From Candidatus Opimibacter skivensis (GTDB lineage Bacteria > Bacteroidota > Bacteroidia > Chitinophagales > Saprospiraceae): a stretch of 64,000 nucleotides of DNA. Within the stretch, counting starts at the first letter, position 1; each line of letters begins with the position of its first letter. This document shows, in pieces, positions 18,679 to 29,700 of the stretch. Made by a program: the position numbers and the translations under genes. Below the pieces are notes generated by a model. It was given only the letters and a program-made list of their open reading frames with translations, did not search any database and was not told where the DNA came from. The stretch spans positions 124,001-188,000 of the forward strand of contig JADKHH010000029.1 in assembly GCA_016721905.1 (NCBI GenBank). Direction: 5' to 3'.

Positions 18679-19065
18679 TCAGGGAATAAAATAGTAGAGC
18701 AGCGTAATGATCGCACTGCCGATAAATATCTGACCAACAATCGTTAGAGCTTTCAGGCGGTCCTTGTGCAATTGTATACCATCCTTGACCCTGGTTCGCT
18801 TGCCGCTGATGTTAAAGAGGCCGAAATAGCCGAAGATGAAACAAAACTTATGCCTTGCCTGGATGAATCCTGACAAGGCATAAGCTGTCGGGGCAAACAG
18901 TAATAGTTTCCACCCTTTAGGTATTTGGTACACTTCAGCCACGATCACAAAGACAATCATCAATGCAAGACCGATGAACCCTATACGATTTCGTTTCCTG
19001 ATCTCATCCGGACCAATGTTGCATTGGCCGGGAATATAGGCTTCATTAGTTTCCTTTTCGCTCAA
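18679..19065 (-). CDS. Conserved membrane protein of unknown function
   Basis: A 128-residue protein with a polar N-terminus containing NEAYIPGQCNIGPDEIRKRNR and three to four hydrophobic helices (about 28-44, 52-66, 75-88, 108-126). The GQCNIGxxEIxxR start is reminiscent of small Bacteroidota membrane proteins, but I do not recognise a named family. It is convergent with the Cys-repeat protein gene, with a 30-base gap between the stops. No function can be assigned. Confidence 0.6.
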   Translation of the reverse strand: MSEKETNEAYIPGQCNIGPDEIRKRNRIGFIGLALMIVFVIVAEVYQIPKGWKLLLFAPTAYALSGFIQARHKFCFIFGYFGLFNISGKRTRVKDGIQLHKDRLKALTIVGQIFIGSAIITLLYYFIP

Positions 19066-19121
19066 ACGTCGGGTATATTATGGATTATCAATCGTGCTCA
19101 GCCTCAGCCTTAGCCTCAGCC

Positions 19122-19207
19122 TTTTTTAGTGGGGTTAAAACCCCACTTTACAATATCGGTCGTGCCTACGGCACTTGGATCGATGATTTGTAATCATCGA
19201 TCTTTTA
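19122..19207. repeat. R1 dispersed repeat, copy A
   Basis: One of five copies of an ~85-base element. It has three parts: an AGTGGGGTT/AACCCCACT hairpin, a CGTGCCTACGGCACT small hairpin, and a GATCGATGATT-TGT-AATCATCGATC hairpin ending in a T run. It is preceded by hexamer-like CCTCAG/CCTTAG pyrimidine repeats. No reading frame. Confidence 0.85.
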
Positions 19208-19281
19208 GAAGTGCTAGAGTATGCTTTTCCTTAGCCTCAGCCTATTTTCATTTTTCACTCTCACTTTTCACTCTTCACTTT

Positions 19282-19707
19282 CTAGGCTTCGCCTAAAAGA
19301 GTCGCCTCCAGTACGATATTGATATTTGCATTCAGTGACTTGCTGATCGGGCAGTTTTCTTTAGCCTCCGCAGCACATTCCTGAAATTTTGCATCATCGA
19401 TACCTGGTACCACAGCGGTCACCACCAGGTGACTTTCAGTGATGGCTCCTGCTTCCAGTGTGATGGAGCACTTGGTGTCAATGGAGGTGGGTGTAAAGCC
19501 GGCAGCACCGAGCACGAAGCTTAGTTTCATAGAGAAGCAGCCTGCATGTGCGGCGGCGATGAGCTCTTCCGGATTGGTGCCGATACCGTCTTCAAAACGG
19601 GTGCGGTAGCTGTATTGATCGGTATTGAGTAGACCGGATTGTGTGGTCATGGTTCCGCTTCCTTCTTTTCCTGAGCCTTTCCAGTTGGCTGTGGATGATC
19701 TTTTCAT
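19282..19707 (-). CDS. OsmC family hydroperoxide reductase
   Basis: A 141-residue OsmC-type thiol peroxidase, starting at the ATG of MKRSSTANWKGSGKEGSG, which matches the family N-terminus; a longer in-frame start would add 13 residues. The two catalytic cysteines are visible in AAAHAGCFSM and KENCPISKSL. The enzyme reduces organic hydroperoxides, usually with dihydrolipoamide or other thiols. It lies between two R1 repeat copies and is not in an operon. Reduction of lipid hydroperoxides could intersect with the lipoxygenase pathway, but nothing here links them directly. Confidence 0.9.
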   Translation of the reverse strand: MKRSSTANWKGSGKEGSGTMTTQSGLLNTDQYSYRTRFEDGIGTNPEELIAAAHAGCFSMKLSFVLGAAGFTPTSIDTKCSITLEAGAITESHLVVTAVVPGIDDAKFQECAAEAKENCPISKSLNANINIVLEATLLGEA

Positions 19708-19800
19708 GTTTTTGTTTTTTAAGTTTTGATTTGTGATTTCGGCCAAATATAACCTGATATGGGCAGGATTGTTGTGATTTTTCTTGCTTAGACTCCGCCT

Positions 19801-19883
19801 TTTTTAGTGGGGTTAAAACCAAACTTTACAAGATTGGTCGTGCCTACGGCAATTGGGTCGATGATATGTCATCATCGATCTTT
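19801..19883. repeat. R1 dispersed repeat, copy B
   Basis: This R1 copy lies in the divergent gap between osmC and recO. The first hairpin is broken (AACCAAACT instead of AACCCCACT). The last one, GATGATATGTCATCATC, keeps its symmetry, a possible compensatory pattern. Confidence 0.8.
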
Positions 19884-19931
19884 CCTTAGCCTTAGCTTCC
19901 GCCTTAGCCTTTTTTCCCGATCTTTCGCCCC

Positions 19932-20651
19932 TTGATCTATCATACCCGAGCTATAGTATTACGGACTGTCAAGTATGGCGAAACCAGCTTGATTGTAGAT
20001 ATGTATACCGAGCAGAAAGGACATCAGACCTTTGTGATCAATAGCGTACGGAAAGCAAAAGCGGTCACACCTGCCTCCTCTCTCCAATTGTTGAGCCTGG
20101 TAGAGTTGGTGGCGTATCACCAGGATCATAAGAAGATCCATCGGATCAAGGAAGCCCGTCTTGAGCGCACCTGGCAAAGCATACCATTTGATATGCGAAA
20201 GTCTGCAGTCATCACCTGCCTGGCAGAGATGTGTTCGAAATGTATCAATACGTCAGAGCCTCATCCTGAGTTGTTTACCTTTCTTCATGATTCCCTTGTT
20301 GGATATGATACACCAGGTCCTTTTGATCGCGATTTCCTGATCCGGTTTCTGGTGTCCCTATCGCAGTATCTGGGATTTGGGATGGATTTTGAGATTCACG
20401 GTACGGATGGCCGGTACTTCGATCTGCTCGAAGGACACATCATTTCTGTTCGGCCCACGCACAATTACCTGATGGACATGGAAGACCTGAGGCTGCTAGG
20501 GGAGATCATGAAAAGCGGGTCTGAAGCAAAAGCGGAGGTGACGCATGATGTCCGGAAGAGGTTGGTGGATTTGCTGATCCTCTACTACCAGTTGCATGTA
20601 GAATCACTTCGGGAGGTTAATAGCCTTAAGATCCTTCGGGAGTTGCAATAG
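19932..20651 (+). CDS. recO: DNA repair protein RecO
   Basis: A 239-residue RecO, which helps load RecA at gaps by displacing SSB together with RecR. The N-terminal OB-fold is seen in IYHTRAIVLRTVKYGETSLIVDMYTE. The helical C-terminal part, with CLAEMCSKC near residue 98, matches the family. The start codon is TTG at 19932; the next ATG would remove part of the OB fold. It is the last gene before a 556-base A+T-rich gap. Confidence 0.88.
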   Translation: MIYHTRAIVLRTVKYGETSLIVDMYTEQKGHQTFVINSVRKAKAVTPASSLQLLSLVELVAYHQDHKKIHRIKEARLERTWQSIPFDMRKSAVITCLAEMCSKCINTSEPHPELFTFLHDSLVGYDTPGPFDRDFLIRFLVSLSQYLGFGMDFEIHGTDGRYFDLLEGHIISVRPTHNYLMDMEDLRLLGEIMKSGSEAKAEVTHDVRKRLVDLLILYYQLHVESLREVNSLKILRELQ

Positions 20652-20794
20652 TGAGTAGTGAAATACATCAGGGTGGAGGTTTTTATAAATTCTACAAAGA
20701 AATATTTGGTATTTGGGTGTAAATGTGTGGATAATTAGTTGGTTATTAGGGTATACAGATATAAGATGGTTCAATAAATTAACCGGGTATTAAA

Positions 20795-20860
20795 TGCGAT
20801 TATTAAAAGAAAACCTGTGGCACACCTAGGTGTGCCACAGATTTTCTTTTAATAATCGCA
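20795..20860. repeat. 66-bp near-perfect palindrome without spacer
   Basis: Two 33-base arms are exact reverse complements except for one C/A mismatch (20814 against 20841), and there is no loop at the CACACCT/AGGTGTG centre. In RNA copied from the minus strand the mismatch becomes a G-U pair. It lies in a 556-base A+T-rich gap (20652-21207) between recO and the E1 dehydrogenase gene in which I see no gene. Confidence 0.9.
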
Positions 20861-21192
20861 GTTTTTATAAGCTGATTTTTGTAAACTAGCACATTCTTAA
20901 TAAATTAATAATCAATAATATAGCATTACAATTTCCCGAAAACATTTAAAAAAAGTTGGTAAGAAATTGACTTTGACCCTGTTTATATCGGGTTCTTGTT
21001 TAGACTTCTTAGGTGATCAGATCAATTCCATTTCCCAAAATATTCTCAAAGCCAGCTCCCCCTAACAAAGGCTTAGACTTGAATAAGCTATTCTACAATC
21101 ACAATTTGGAGTCTGAATTCCTCATTATCAATTCATTGTCAATAGTTCATGACAGTGAGATCCACTAGCATGTACCACACTGTTTTTAGACG

Positions 21193-21200
21193 TATTTTTG
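21193..21200 (+). promoter_or_regulatory. -7 box 7 bases before a start codon
   Basis: TATTTTTG matches TAnnTTTG exactly. The E1 gene ATG follows 7 bases after the box, close to the expected transcription start, and no ribosome binding site fits between. A leaderless or near-leaderless mRNA is inferred. Confidence 0.5.
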
Positions 21201-21207
21201 CACCCTC

Positions 21208-23211
21208 ATGTCTAAAGACACTAAAACAAAAAAGCCCATCCGCTTCAAACGCGATAAACTCTCGGACGAAGACCTGATGAGGCTCTATAAAGGCATCCTG
21301 CTCCCTCGTATGATCGAGGAGAAGATGCTCAAACTGCTCCGCCAGGGAAAAGTCAGCAAATGGTTTTCCGGCATTGGACAGGAAGCTATAGCGGTCGGTG
21401 CTACGTTAGCACTGCAGCCAAAGGAGCTTATTTTTCCATTGCATCGTAACCTGGGTGTATTCACCAACAGGGATATTCCACTGCACAGGCTGTTTTCACA
21501 ATGGCAGGGGAAACTCAACGGCTTCTCTAAAGGCCGCGAAAGATCCTTCCACTTCGGTACGCTCGATTACGGTATCGTAGGTATGATCTCCCACCTGGGC
21601 CCACAATTAGCCCTCGCCTGCGGTGCTGCCCTCGCTTACAAACTCGATGGCCGCCCTATGGTGTCCCTTGCTTTTTCGGGCGAAGGAGGTACGAGCGAAG
21701 GAGACTTTCATGAAGCACTCAATATCGCCGCTGTCTGGTCACTGCCAGTCATTTTTATCATCGAAAATAATGGCTACGGTCTGTCAACCCCTTCCTCCGA
21801 TCAGTTTATGTGCAAGCAACTGGCTGACAAAGCGAAAGGCTATGGTATGGAGGGAATCACAATCGATGGTAATAATATCCTCGAGGTCTATACGACGATC
21901 GATAAGTATGCAAAGAAGATGCGGCGCAAACCCGCACCGATTCTTATCGAATGCATGACCTTCCGCATGCGCGGTCACGAAGAAGCATCCGGTGTGAAAT
22001 ATGTTCCACCCGAACTCATCGAAGCATGGGACAAAAAAGATCCCGTCCGCAATTACGAACAGTTCCTGCTTGAACAAGGCGTGCTCACTAACGAAGTGGT
22101 CTCAGCACTCAAGCTCGAAAACGAAAAACTCATTCTCGAACACCTCGACATCACAGAAAAAGAACCAGAGCTCACTGCTGATCTTGCTCATGAATTAAAC
22201 GATATCTACAAGCCCTGGAATCAACAGGTCGTATCACCATCTGGTGATGCGAAAGAATTGCGCATCGTTGATGCGATCACTGCCGGTCTCGATGAAGCCA
22301 TGCAAAAACACCCCAAGCTGGTGTTGATGGGCCAGGACATTGGAGATTACGGAGGCGTATTCAAGATCACTGATGGATTTGTAAAGAAATTCGGTAAGGA
22401 CAGAGTGCGCAATACACCTCTTTGCGAAAGCGGCGTTATCGGCACGGCTCTCGGTATGAGCCTCGAGGGCTATAAGACAATGGTCGAAATGCAGTTTGCT
22501 GACTTTGTCACCTGCGGTTTCAACCAGATCGTCAACAACCTGGCAAAGATCAATTACCGTTGGGGAGGTTCTGCTGATGTTGTAGTGCGTATGCCTACCG
22601 GTGCAGGCACAGGAGCAGGGCCGTTCCATAGTCAAAGCAATGAGGCCTGGTTTTATCACGTCCCTGGATTGAAGATTGTTTACCCATCAACACCAGAGGA
22701 TGCTAAAGGTCTCTTGATTGCTGCATTTGAAGATCCTAATCCAGTGATGTTCTTTGAACATAAAGCTATGTACAGAGGCATCAGCGGGATGGTACCCGAA
22801 GGTTATTATACAACACCCATCGGAAAAGCGCGACAAGTCAGGACAGGTCAACAGGCAAGCATCATTACCTATGGGATGGGAGTCCATTGGGCTACACATC
22901 TCGCAGAAGAGCAAGGATGGGATCTTGATATTGTTGATCTCCGGACGTTACTCCCGATTGATTGGGAAACTGTCAGCGAAAGTGTACAACGCACCAACAG
23001 AGTCCTCATCCTGCATGAAGACACACTCACCGGTGGCATCGGTGGAGATATAGCAGCGTATATTGCCGAAAATCTATACGAATACCTTGATGCTCCTGTC
23101 ATGCGCGTCGGATCACTGGATACGCCAGTACCTTTTGCAGACGTTTTGGAGAAGCAATTTCTTCCCGTACAACGTTTATATGAGCAGATGCTCAAACTTA
23201 TATCCTATTAA
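21208..23211 (+). CDS. Fused alpha/beta E1 subunit of 2-oxoacid dehydrogenase
   Basis: A 667-residue thiamine diphosphate enzyme in which the E1 alpha (about 1-330) and E1 beta (about 350-667) chains are fused. The alpha part carries the TPP motif GEGGTSEGDFHEA...IIENNGYG; the beta part has the GQDIGDYGGVF start and EMQFADFV interface typical of E1 beta. It decarboxylates a 2-oxoacid, most likely branched-chain 2-oxoacids or pyruvate, and passes the acyl group to a lipoyl E2. No E2 or E3 gene is nearby. The fused form is common in Bacteroidota. The DUF5606 gene starts at the base after its stop codon, so the two are co-transcribed. Confidence 0.92.
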   Translation: MSKDTKTKKPIRFKRDKLSDEDLMRLYKGILLPRMIEEKMLKLLRQGKVSKWFSGIGQEAIAVGATLALQPKELIFPLHRNLGVFTNRDIPLHRLFSQWQGKLNGFSKGRERSFHFGTLDYGIVGMISHLGPQLALACGAALAYKLDGRPMVSLAFSGEGGTSEGDFHEALNIAAVWSLPVIFIIENNGYGLSTPSSDQFMCKQLADKAKGYGMEGITIDGNNILEVYTTIDKYAKKMRRKPAPILIECMTFRMRGHEEASGVKYVPPELIEAWDKKDPVRNYEQFLLEQGVLTNEVVSALKLENEKLILEHLDITEKEPELTADLAHELNDIYKPWNQQVVSPSGDAKELRIVDAITAGLDEAMQKHPKLVLMGQDIGDYGGVFKITDGFVKKFGKDRVRNTPLCESGVIGTALGMSLEGYKTMVEMQFADFVTCGFNQIVNNLAKINYRWGGSADVVVRMPTGAGTGAGPFHSQSNEAWFYHVPGLKIVYPSTPEDAKGLLIAAFEDPNPVMFFEHKAMYRGISGMVPEGYYTTPIGKARQVRTGQQASIITYGMGVHWATHLAEEQGWDLDIVDLRTLLPIDWETVSESVQRTNRVLILHEDTLTGGIGGDIAAYIAENLYEYLDAPVMRVGSLDTPVPFADVLEKQFLPVQRLYEQMLKLISY

Positions 23212-23673
23212 ATGAAATTAGACAACGTCATATCCGTCAGCGGCCTTTCCGGCCTGCATAAATTGATCGCCACACGTCCTAACGGCCTGTTGATCGAAAG
23301 TTTTGAAAATGGTAAGCGCCAGTTTGTTTCTGTGCGCAAACATCAATTCACTCCGTTGGTATCTATCGGTATCTACACTTATACCGATGTAGCCGCCCTT
23401 GATGATGTACTGACCAAAGTAGATACCTCGATTGCCGAAACACCCCTGCCTGAGCTGAATGATAAATCAGAAAATCTCCGCGCCTGGTTTAAAACCATCG
23501 TAGCCGACCATGATGAAGACCGCGTACATATAAACGATATCCGCAAGGTCATCAAGTGGTACACGTTTCTCAAGCAACATGCGTGGGAGATGATTAATGA
23601 AACTGAAGAAGTGATGCCTCAACCTGCAGACGCTCAACCTGATGCTACAGCTGAGCAACCGAGTGAAGAGTGA
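23212..23673 (+). CDS. DUF5606 family protein
   Basis: A 153-residue Bacteroidota-specific protein. The start LDNVISVSGLSGLHKLIATRPNG and the following RQFVSVRKHQFTPLVSIGIYT are the conserved core of DUF5606. The tail (~125-153) is acidic and low in complexity. It begins directly after the E1 stop codon. Function is unknown; a role in translation or metabolism cannot be told from the sequence. The stop codon TGA begins a GAGCAGTTGGCAGT low-complexity stretch like the one behind the catalase-like gene. Confidence 0.85.
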   Translation: MKLDNVISVSGLSGLHKLIATRPNGLLIESFENGKRQFVSVRKHQFTPLVSIGIYTYTDVAALDDVLTKVDTSIAETPLPELNDKSENLRAWFKTIVADHDEDRVHINDIRKVIKWYTFLKQHAWEMINETEEVMPQPADAQPDATAEQPSEE

Positions 23674-23785
23674 GCAGTTGGCAGTCTTCAGTCTTCAGTC
23701 AGCATAGTAATATAAAAAAATCAAGCGAAGCTGATTGAGCATACTCACGACGACTCGACTCGACTCCACTCTCACAACTCACAAC

Positions 23786-26700
23786 TCACAACTCACAACT
23801 CACATTGTGTTCTTTTCCATCATCAACCAGGTTGATGAAATTTCCAGAAATCACTACGCCATCAAGCACAATCTGCATAACATCATTACCTGATGATTCC
23901 TGTAGCATTTCAATATTGTAGATGGAGGTTTTGAACTTGTACTGAATGCTCACATTTGCCCATTCATCAGGAAGGCATGGATCAAAATACAATTTATCTC
24001 CACGACGCTTGAGCCCGATCACGGAGTCAACAATCAATTGATACAACCATCCGGCAGATCCTGTATACCATGTCCAACCGCCGCGGCCAGAATGCTGTGA
24101 TACTGCATAAACATCTGCAGCGACTACATAAGGTTCGACCTTATAGGTTTTCATTCCTTCAGGGGTGCTGCCATGATTGATTGGGTTGATCATTTGAAGT
24201 AGTTCCCACATTTTTTCTTTGTCGCGCATGGCTGCAAAAGCCATGATCATCCAGATGGCAGCATGTGTATACTGGCCTCCGTTTTCACGGACACCGGGAA
24301 CATACCCTTTGATATATCCTGGATTTAAATCGGAAGTATCAAACGGCGGGTCAAAGAGCTGAATGATCTTGTCCTGCTTGCGCACCAGTCGTTTTTCTGC
24401 CTCGCGCATACCCTGGTGAGATCTTGTCTTATCACCAACACCTGAGATGACAGCCCAGCTTTGGGCGATAGAATCAATCTTACATTCTTCATTTGTTTTT
24501 GATCCGAGCGGCGTACCATCGTCAAAGTATGCCCTGCGATACCATTCACCATCCCAGGCATTTTTTTCAATGCTATCTTTTAAAGTTGCTTGTATCAACC
24601 CAAATCGATGGAGCAGTAATTCATCTTCACGCAACCGCGCTACTTCACTAAATCGCTGAATCGTATCTGAAAGAAACCAAGCCAGCCAAACACTTTCCCC
24701 TTTTCCTTCTGAGCCGACACGATCCATCCCATCATTCCAGTCACCGGCACCCATCAGCGGCAATCCATGCTGGCCAAACTGCAATCCAAAATCGATGGCC
24801 CTTACGCAATGCTCATATAATGTAGCAGACTGGTCTGAACGAATAGGCATATCATAATACGAATGCTCATCTTTTGCAAGCGGACGACTCTCCAGAAATT
24901 GAACGTGCTCATCAAGGATGGAGGTATCTCCAGTCACTAAGACATAACTTGAAGTGACGTACGGAAGCCATAGGTAATCATCCGAACAACGTGTCCTCAC
25001 ACCTCTACCAGCAGGTGGATGCCACCAATGCTGCACATCACCCTGCACAAACTGACGTGAAGCACACAACAGAATTTGTTGACGTGCTAATAAGGGTTCA
25101 TTATGTAGCAACGATAACACATCCTGCAACTGGTCACGGAAGCCAAATGCGCCACCGGATTGATAGAAGCCACTCCTGGCCCATAACCTGCAGGATAGTG
25201 TCTGGTAATTGAGCCAGCCATTCGTCAAGGTGTTTAAGGAAAGATCAGGACTCTCTATTTTGACAACGGATAAAGATTTGTCCCAGCTAACTTTTACTTT
25301 TTCAAATGCTTCTCTGGCAGCAGCTTTACCTCTGCCGTGGGATATCAGATGGCGTAGGTCTTCCATGTGTGAAGCTGCACCAAGCCTGTATACGACATCA
25401 TTTTTCTCACCATCTTCAAGCGTCAGGGTCACTTGTATGGCAGCGCAAGGATCTAATGCTGCTCCAGTCTTACCGGAAAGTTTTGATTTTCGAAGTGCTT
25501 CAGGGTTTTTAGGATTGCCATTCCTGCCGAGGAATTCTTCCCGATCCGTAGTGATGGCTCGCCCGGGATCATTGACATCAAAGAAACCTAGCAGACGCCC
25601 GAATTCTGTTGAATAGGAATTCGAAGCAACAATGGCATCACTATTTAAATCAACCTCCGTAGTGATATGCATTTTTGTTTTGTGCTGCAGGTCTCCCAGC
25701 ACCCATTCTACATAACCTGTTGCTGATAGTTGACGCGTCCTTCCGGATTTGTTTTCGATGGTGATGACAGAATATTTTATCGGTTTATCTATGTCTGTAA
25801 ACACCCGCATCGTTGTGTGGATACCGTCTTCCAGATGTTCAAACACACTATACCCAAATCCATGTCTGGTGATATAAGGTGTTTTACCTCGAGCTGGAAG
25901 AGGAGCAGGTGACCAGAAACGACCGGTTTCTTCATCCCGGATATAAAAGTGCTCACCGCCGAGGTCTGTAACCGGATCATTATGCCATGGCGTCAATCGT
26001 TGCTCATGTGCATTTTGAAACCAGGTGTATGATTGGCCGCTTTCGGAAATGACTGTTCCAAACTGTGGATTAGCGATCACGTTTGACCATGGAGCCGGTG
26101 TTACCTGATCAGGCTTAGTCGTGATAATATATTCTTTTCCGTTTTTTGAAAATCCGCCGATACCATTAAAGAATAAAAGATCTTCTCGCGTATCAACGGC
26201 GGATTCAATCAATGGAAAAGATTTCTGCGCGACAAAATTGGGAAGAATAGGTTTTAATTTTTTTCGTCGGTTGAGTTGTCCTTCAAGGGTTCCAAGTTTA
26301 TCCGAAATGATCACCCGGGCTACTGTTTGGAAAAGGATGCGGTCTTCATTTGACAATTGGTCCGCAGATCTCACAAAAATACTGCCAGGCCTGTTTTGTT
26401 CTTCTACCACATTAGTAGGCGCTATCAGCGACAAGATTTGATTTTGCAACACCTGCCGGTACCCACCATGATCTTCATTCCAGATCACCAGATCCACGAT
26501 GAGTCCTTTTTGTCGCCAGAAAGCATGCGCCTTGACCATCTGTTCCACAAGCTCAATATTGGTATTGTCCTCTATCTGCAACAATACTATCGGAAAATCA
26601 CCTGAAATCGAGTGACTCCACAATCCGGATTGTTCGCGGTGATTTTTCAGGATGATACCTGGATCAGCACGAAAGGATGCATTGGCATAGATGATCGAGC

Positions 26701-29700
26701 TGGCCATTCTGCAATACAATAAAGCTTCAGCAGCAGTAGCATTGATCTGTCGGAGCACTACCTGGCTGTGTGTCCACGCCAATTCGAAAGCACGATCGAT
26801 CATGTGCTTGTCCTGGTATTTTTCAACCAGTCGTTGCCCTTCTTCCTGTGTCCCGCCTATGCCATACACCATATCTAACGTGATGGTTTCATATGGCTTG
26901 AGTGTGACCCGATATTGAATGGCTACAATGGGATCTAAGACCGATCCTTCATTTCCGGTAAGCCCTTCTTTTTGCATCATGGACTTCGGTTCACTGATCG
27001 TGTTTCCCCGTCCGATAAAATGATCCCTGCTCGTTTCAAAACTCACCTCCTGGACATCCGCACCATGCACTTTCATCAGGTGAAACATCCACAACGGATG
27101 CTCTTCGACAGAGCGGGGCCTTCGTGTACACATGATTGCATGGCGCGGTGCAATGATTTCGGTCTGGACAAACAGGTTGCTGAACGCAGGGTGCAGCATA
27201 TCTGCCATGCCTGCATTCAATACTACTTCAGCATAACTGGTAAACTCGATCTGTCTCTTCTTTCGTGACCTGTTAGTGATATGAAGACGTCTTAATTCCA
27301 CATCATCCTCAGGGGATACGATGATCTCGGTATGAACATCAATATTGTAATCTCTTCTTTTGATTTCCGCCCGCCCCTGGGAATAAATAACTTCGTAATG
27401 ATCAGCTTGCTTGATCGTCGGTTGATATCCGGATGACCAGAACTCTCCCGACTCCAGATCACGGATATAGCAGAAGCTACCCCAGTTGTCACATGTGCCA
27501 TCTTCACGCCAACGTGTCACTGCTGTGTCTTTCCATCGACTGTATCCACCACCTGCATTGGTCACCATCACATGATACCGTCCATTGGACAATAACTGTA
27601 CTTCAGGCAGAAGTGTATTTGCTGAGGGTATGATCCTCAAATCTGTGTTGACAGGCTCCGATGGAAGGTCAGCCACATCCACTATCGGTGAGAAATAAGT
27701 CGTGACCTGTGGGATTTTTTCCTGGAGTAACAACAGCGATGTTTGAAACTGCAGATCCGCCTGAAACCGTTTTTGCATGGGCTGATCACGAAGCAGATAG
27801 GCAAGCGATAGTAAACTCATTCCATGATGGTGCGCCATAAATGCTTTCACTACACTTTCGGTCTGGCCTCTTTGCAGTCTGGAGGCCGTGTAGTCAATTG
27901 CTTCATAGAAACCCCATTTCCCTTCAAAACCCTGCAATGACATTGCCTGGAGGTTTTCATAAGCTTCATCAGGTTCGATCATCAATGCCATGATCGATGC
28001 ATAGGGTGCCACTACGTAATCATCTGCCAATCCCCGCTTGAGTCCCAATCCCGGAACACCAAATGCCCTGTACATATAATCCATGTTTGCATGCACCATG
28101 CTGAAGCATGATTCTGACAGTCCCCATGGCAAACCTCTTCGCTGGCCATATTCAATCTGTCGCCTGACAGCTCCTTTATGCGTTTGATCCAGCAAAGTTG
28201 ATTCATACACGGGTGCGATCAACAGCGGCATGAGGTATTCAAACATGGAGCCACTCCATGAAATCAAGACAGGATCCTTGCCGGTATTGGTGAGCTGCCT
28301 GCCGAGAGCAAACCAACTTTCCTGCGGAATTTTTCCCTGTGCAATGGCTACGTATACGCCAAGTCTTGCTTCTGATCCGAGCAGGTCATAACATCCCGGA
28401 TCACGACGATGGTCCTCCACATTGTAACCGATAGAAAAGAAATGCTGCGCCGGATCAAACAGAAAATCATATTGATAATCCGAGAACTCAATGCATTGCC
28501 TTGCTAAAATGTCAATAGATTCAATCATTTCCGCAGCCATTAATCTTGCGTTACGGATGCGGGACTCTAATTCAATCATCCATTCCTTTTCCTCAGGTCC
28601 ATGCTCTTTGAGGATAGTTTTTTCAAGCTTAGGCAGGAGAGCATCGGTCATGTTCATCAGGTCATTGAGCGAAGGAATATGAACAGGCATCCTGAAGACT
28701 TCACTGAGTTTTGGATGTTGCTCCACATCCTGCATCCATCCGGTGAGGGTGGTTAGCTCAAATGTTGCATTTGAACATTGCTTTACTAAGGTTTCGGCCC
28801 ACCAGATGCTTTCTGCAGTGCCAATAGGTTTTTGTTTATCCAGAAATGCTTCGGCAGCAGGAAGTATTTTTTCGAGAAATGTTTTTGCTGAAGAGAGTCG
28901 AAGTGATTCCGCTGAACCCATTGCATTTCGTTCATCCAATATTTTTTGGAATGCACCTGGTTCCTTCGTTTTCTCCCGAAGAACATTGATGGTATCTGAC
29001 AATCCAGTGTAGAGGTTGTCACGAAGTACAGGTAAGGTGTATAATGACAATAACCCCTCTTTGAATGTGAGGAGACTTGCTGCCAGGTTTCCACTATCGA
29101 CAGTTGATACGTATCGGGGATATAGAGGCAGTAAGGTCTGCGTATGATACCAGTTTAAGAAGTGTCCTTTATGGCGTTCAAGTTCTTGCATGGTGGACAG
29201 CGTTTCTTTGCTCCTGTCCAGTAGCTGCAGGGTAGTGAGATATCCGAAATCATGCGCTGCCAGTGAAGACAACAAGGAGAGCCCGATATTCGTAGGTGAA
29301 GTACGATGTGCGATCCGGGGCTCAGGATTCTCCTGGTAATTATCTGGGGGCAACCAATTGTCATCGGGCCCGATAAAATTTTCAAAGAAGGCCCACGTTT
29401 TACGCGCCAGGTTTTGAAGGTATTGATTTTGTTGGGGAGACAGGCTGGCTTTCTTCCGTTGTTGAGGTATGCTTATCCACCAGGCTATGGCCGGGGAAAC
29501 AATCCAAAGGATTAATATCGGACTGGCTATAATGAATGCCGGCCAGGATACGAAGGGAAGAAAAATAATCAGCGCTATTCCTGACATAGTCCCAAACCAC
29601 ATTGTTTTAAAATGACCGCTCATGCTTTTGGAGGTGGGTCCTGAATGGAATGGGTCCCACTGTAATAGATTTTTCCTGGAGACATGCATTCGCCACATCG

